64,000 nt of DNA from DASXKD01 sp963734725 (GTDB lineage Bacteria > Actinomycetota > Actinomycetes > Streptosporangiales > Streptosporangiaceae): the NCBI GenBank assembly GCA_963734725.1, contig CAVTIX010000022.1, forward strand, positions 62,001-126,000, written 5' to 3'. The notes under the pieces were generated by a model. It had not been told where the DNA came from. It saw nothing but the letters and a program-made list of their open reading frames with translations, and made no database searches. Made by a program: the position numbers and the translations under genes. Shown one piece after another: positions 61,088 to 64,000 of the stretch. The number at the start of each line of letters is the position of its first letter. Within the stretch, counting starts at the first letter, position 1.

Positions 61088-63195
61088 CCGGCTACGGGCT
61101 CCACATCTTCGGCCAGCATGCCGCCCTGCTCGCCGCGTCGGCTATCTCGCCCGAGGTCGCCCGGGAGCGCGGGTATGTGTCGGCGGGTGAGAAGACGCGG
61201 CTGGAGCGGGCCGGGTTCGCCAAGTCGCAGCGTGTCGTGCCGAGCCTGCTCATCCCCATCTACGGCACGGACGGGGAGCTGCGGCTGCACCAAACCAGGC
61301 CCGACAACCCGCGGCTGGACAACGGGAAGCCGCGCAAGTACGAGACACCCTGGCGCCAGCCGATCTGCCTCGACGTGCCACGCCGCGTCAACGGGCAGCT
61401 TGCGGATCCAGACGTGTCGCTGTGGATCACCGAGGGCGCCCGCAAGGCCGATGCGGCGGTCACGGCCGGGTTGTGCTGTATCGCGCTGATCGGCGTCGAC
61501 GGCTGGCAGCGCCAGGGCGTGGCGCTGCCGGACTGGAAGCTCGTCCGGCTGAAGGGCCGGGAGGTGCTGATCGCCTACGACTCCGATGTGATGACCAAGC
61601 CGGAGGTCCGCCGGTCGCTGCGCGGAATCACCACGTGGCTTGAGTTCATAGGCGCGAAGGTCCGGCATGTGATCCTCCCGGACGGCGAGGACGGCGCCAA
61701 GGTCGGCCTGGACGATTACCTCGCGGCTGGGCATGACGTGGCGGAGCTGGCCGGGCTCGCCCGCGACCCAGCCGGCCCGGCACCCCGCGCGGAGCCGGCA
61801 CCCCGGCGCATCCCGGATTGGCGCGGCGACCCGGCCGCGCTGCTCGATGATGTGCACGAGTTCATCGCCCGCTACGTGGCGTTCCCGTCCGAAGCCGCCG
61901 CGCACGCTGTCACCTTGTGGGCCGCGCACTGCCACACCCCGGACTCGTTCGAGTCCACCCCGCGGATCGCGCTGCTCTCGCCCGAGCCGGGCTCGGGCAA
62001 GACGCGCACTCTGGAGGTGCTGGAGCTGCTCACCCCGCGGCCGATGCACGCGCTGAACGCGTCGGTCGCGGCGATCTTCCGCAGCATCGAAAAGGACCGG
62101 CCGACGCTGCTGATCGACGAGTGCGACGCGATCTTCACCAAGCACGGGAAGGACGACTCGAACGAGGACCTGCGGGCGATGCTGAACGCCGGTCACCGCA
62201 AGGGCGCCGTCATCCCCCGCTGTACCGGGATGCAGCACGACGTGACCCTGTTCCCGGTGTACGCGGCCGTCGCGCTCGCCGGGCTCGGGGACCTGCCCGC
62301 CACCCTCATGTCCCGGTCGGTTGTCATCCGCATGCGCCGCCGGGCGCCCGGTGAGGAGGTCAAGCCGTTCCGCGTCCGCCAGGCGACCGCGGACGCCAAG
62401 CCGCTCGCCGAACGGCTGGCCGCGTGGATGAAACAGGCAGCCGCGAAACTCGACGGCTCCTACCCGGAGATGCCACCCGGCATCACTGACCGGCCCGCCG
62501 ACGTGTGGGAGCCGCTGATCGCCGTCGCCGACGCCGCTGGTGGTGACTGGCCGAAGCGGGCCCGGGCCGCGTGCACGGAACTGGCAGCTGCGGCTGAGAC
62601 CGGCGAGGCGTCACTTGGCGTGCGGCTGCTCACCGACCTTGCCGAGGTATTCGCCATCCGCGACGAGCACGGCAACCCAACAGGCGAGATGGCGAAGGAG
62701 CTTTCCACGACGGTGATCCTGGAGCGGCTGAAAGCGCTTGAGGAGTCACCGTGGAACGCGCTCGGGAAGCGGGGCGAGGCGCTGGACGCCCGGGGGCTGG
62801 CTACCCGCCTGCGGGGCTACGGTGTCACCTCGGGCAACCTTCCGCGCGATGGTGGCACCCGGCTGAAGGGATACTCCGCTGCCAGTCTCACCGACGCGTG
62901 GACGCGTTACGTCCCTGGTTCCCGCATAAGCGCTCCATCCGCTCCACCCGCTCCACCGCAGGCAGGCGACCTGTTCACTGGAGCGGATACCGGCACTGGA
63001 GCGGACGCATCCGCTCCACCGATTCCACCCGCTCCACCAGACGGCGCCCTGACCAGCACTGACACGGACGGAGCGGATGGAGCGGACTTGCGGGGAACCG
63101 AGTCCCCGCACTGCGGGAGATGCAGCGCGCCAATCTCGCCTCTGCGGTTGGCTCAGGCCGGACCGTTGTGCGTGCGATGCGAGGCCGCGCCATGA
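61084..63195 (+). CDS. Primase-helicase-like protein (DUF3854/DUF3631) of the integrated element
   Basis: A 703-aa protein. The N-terminal part has a TOPRIM/DUF3854-like region (SLWITEGARKADAAVTAGLC and VLIAYDSDVMTKPEVRRSLR). The central part is a DUF3631 P-loop ATPase: Walker A LLSPEPGSGKTRTLE (about residue 302), Walker B TLLIDECDAIFTKHGKDDSN (about 343). A proline/alanine-rich linker and a C-terminal zinc ribbon (CGRCSAPISPLRLAQAGPLC) follow. Such proteins initiate replication of actinobacterial integrative elements. GTG 61084 overlaps the previous stop. The 3' part of the gene is built from repeated GGAGCGG/CCGCTCC units (62930-63090). Confidence 0.88.
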   Translation: MTGYGLHIFGQHAALLAASAISPEVARERGYVSAGEKTRLERAGFAKSQRVVPSLLIPIYGTDGELRLHQTRPDNPRLDNGKPRKYETPWRQPICLDVPRRVNGQLADPDVSLWITEGARKADAAVTAGLCCIALIGVDGWQRQGVALPDWKLVRLKGREVLIAYDSDVMTKPEVRRSLRGITTWLEFIGAKVRHVILPDGEDGAKVGLDDYLAAGHDVAELAGLARDPAGPAPRAEPAPRRIPDWRGDPAALLDDVHEFIARYVAFPSEAAAHAVTLWAAHCHTPDSFESTPRIALLSPEPGSGKTRTLEVLELLTPRPMHALNASVAAIFRSIEKDRPTLLIDECDAIFTKHGKDDSNEDLRAMLNAGHRKGAVIPRCTGMQHDVTLFPVYAAVALAGLGDLPATLMSRSVVIRMRRRAPGEEVKPFRVRQATADAKPLAERLAAWMKQAAAKLDGSYPEMPPGITDRPADVWEPLIAVADAAGGDWPKRARAACTELAAAAETGEASLGVRLLTDLAEVFAIRDEHGNPTGEMAKELSTTVILERLKALEESPWNALGKRGEALDARGLATRLRGYGVTSGNLPRDGGTRLKGYSAASLTDAWTRYVPGSRISAPSAPPAPPQAGDLFTGADTGTGADASAPPIPPAPPDGALTSTDTDGADGADLRGTESPHCGRCSAPISPLRLAQAGPLCVRCEAAP

Positions 63196-63407
63196 TCGCC
63201 CAGCTCACCGATCCGCTGCCGCTCGCCGACCGGGTACGCAAAGCCCGGCGCGCCAGCGTATGCACCATCTGCCATGCGCCCGTCGCCATCGGCCAGCCCA
63301 TCGCGCACCTGGCCAAGCCGCCGGGATGGTGCCACGTCCGGTGCGCGCCAGCCGTGGCCGCGCTCACCATCCGGTCAGGTACCGCGGAGGACCTGACCGG
63401 GCCTTAG
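63192..63407 (+). CDS. Small zinc-knuckle protein of the integrated element
   Basis: A 71-aa protein. CTICHAPVAIGQPIAHLAKP and GWCHVRCAPA give CxxC ... CxxxC, a small treble-clef-like site. ATG 63192 overlaps the stop of the primase-helicase gene. Unknown role. Confidence 0.75.
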   Translation: MIAQLTDPLPLADRVRKARRASVCTICHAPVAIGQPIAHLAKPPGWCHVRCAPAVAALTIRSGTAEDLTGP

Positions 63408-63466
63408 CGCGGTCCCAGTCGTCGCAGGTCTTGATCTCGGGTCCCTTAGCCGTGAAGGATGCCTAT
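63408..63466. other. Short spacer
   Basis: A 59-bp gap; GTGAAGGATGCC supplies a ribosome-binding site for the next gene. No repeat of the tRNA-Asn 3' end is seen here, so the element's right end is not located. Confidence 0.4.
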
Positions 63467-64000
63467 ATGACGTCCGAGGCCAACTCGGTCGGGAAATCTG
63501 GGCAAGAATCGGTAGTCCTCGCTAGCTTCGATGGCTACCGTCCTGCCGAGCACATGCTGGCGTCGCTGGGGCGGGGGTTCCGCAGGAAGGCGCGCAAGGG
63601 CGGCGCGGTTGTTGTCGTGGTCAGGGGCAACCCCGATGGATCGCTGAAGGTAACCAAGTCTCGTGTGCTGGAGGCCGGTGATCTTGTGGCCGTCCTGATG
63701 CGGGTCTCCCTGTCATGGATGGTCGGATTCATGGGCCTGTTCTCCATGGCGAAAGGTGCCAGGGGCGGGGCCCGTGCCGTCGAGGCCCGTGGCGGGCACG
63801 TCGGATCGGAGGAGCACCGGGCGCACGAGATCCTCGCCCAAGCTGGCCCGCATGCGGCCCTGGTTTTGGTTCGCTGCAAGGACCAAGAGACGCGGCAGAT
63901 GGTCGCCGCGGCCGCGGCCGACAGTGCGAAAACTAGCTGGGATGGCTCGCTGACAGAGTTTCTCGCTGCCCTTGATCCCGGGAGCGATCACGATTGGGTG
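63467..64000 (+). CDS. DUF1269-like protein (partial, runs off right edge)
   Basis: ATG 63467 opens a frame with no stop to the window end (178 codons). Segments include SVVLASFDGYRPAEHMLASL and RKARKGGAVVVVVRGNPDGS, then LKVTKSRVLEAGDLVAVLMR, VSLSWMVGFMGLFSMAKGAR, EEHRAHEILAQAGPHAALVL and TEFLAALDPGSDHDWV. This matches the DUF1269-like membrane/stress proteins of actinomycetes, with one hydrophobic stretch near residues 78-95. Its composition is like core genes, so it may lie outside the integrated element. Confidence 0.85.
   Translation, partial: MTSEANSVGKSGQESVVLASFDGYRPAEHMLASLGRGFRRKARKGGAVVVVVRGNPDGSLKVTKSRVLEAGDLVAVLMRVSLSWMVGFMGLFSMAKGARGGARAVEARGGHVGSEEHRAHEILAQAGPHAALVLVRCKDQETRQMVAAAAADSAKTSWDGSLTEFLAALDPGSDHDWV

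Noticed and set aside
63408..63466. attR copy of the tRNA-Asn 3' end
   Set aside because: No match to GGTTCGAGTCCTATCGCGGG seen here or elsewhere to the window end.

Overview
The window is high-GC actinobacterial DNA. Evidence: G/C-rich third codon positions, many GTG starts, stop/start overlaps (ATGA/GTGA), and actinobacterial gene neighbourhoods (holA-rpsT-lepA-hemW-hrcA-dnaJ-rsmE, phoH-ybeY-corC-cdd-era, leuA-recO-uppS, ppdK-dgt-dnaG-rpoD). Gene content and order resemble Streptomyces, Streptosporangiales and related lineages; I cannot name a genus from sequence alone.

Layout. 1-5.9 kb (minus): malate synthase followed by glycolate oxidase glcD-glcE-glcF (glcF cut by the window edge), a glycolate-to-glyoxylate-to-malate unit. 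6.3-9.4 kb: hflX and an orphan hutI. 9.6-19.1 kb: housekeeping run holA, rpsT, lepA, DUF1707/DUF4190 protein, MOSC protein, hemW, CIRCE-hrcA-dnaJ and rsmE. 19.2-20.8 kb: a SigE-type ECF sigma gene with a membrane partner. 21.0-26.0 kb: HIT, phoH, ybeY, CBS/CorC protein, a cytidine-deaminase-like gene without the active site, and era. 26.0-31.2 kb (minus): double-GNAT protein, LuxR-type response regulator, DesK-type kinase, ABC-2 permease and ATPase. 31.2-35.4 kb: leuA with a leader peptide/attenuator, recO, uppS, a small membrane protein. 35.5-42.7 kb: secreted penicillin-acylase-family enzyme, glyS, an NAD(P)-binding oxidoreductase, and a second ECF sigma gene with a membrane-anchored beta-propeller-like partner. 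43.0-52.6 kb: ppdK, dgt, flavoprotein reductase, HAD phosphatase, dnaG (frame-shifted in its linker) and a primary-type sigma gene.

52.6-59.4 kb is an accessory hotspot. It holds small secreted proteins (lamin-tail-domain protein, two paralogous barrel proteins, a collagen-like protein), three copies of a small Cys/Trp/His family (two decayed), repeated C-terminal fragments, an IS5-type transposase remnant and broken ORFs. 59.4-60.1 kb returns to a YtxH-like gene and tRNA-Asn(GUU). From 60.1 kb an integrated element follows: excisionase-like HTH, zinc-cluster/HTH protein, DUF3631-type primase-helicase and a zinc-knuckle protein. A DUF1269-like gene runs off the right edge.

The most interesting unexplained signals are two dispersed sequence families. 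(1) A short conserved peptide ORF (core PQPPGRTPH) sits at three intra-operon junctions. In two it starts on the stop codon of the upstream gene; in the sigma operon it also ends on the start codon of the next gene; at uppS it is fused in frame. (2) A MITE-like inverted-repeat family has one 181-bp copy and two internally shortened copies, upstream of lepA and at the cdd/era junction. Several conserved proteins also carry low-complexity tandem insertions, most strikingly three 84-bp repeats inside the ATPase domain of the histidine kinase.
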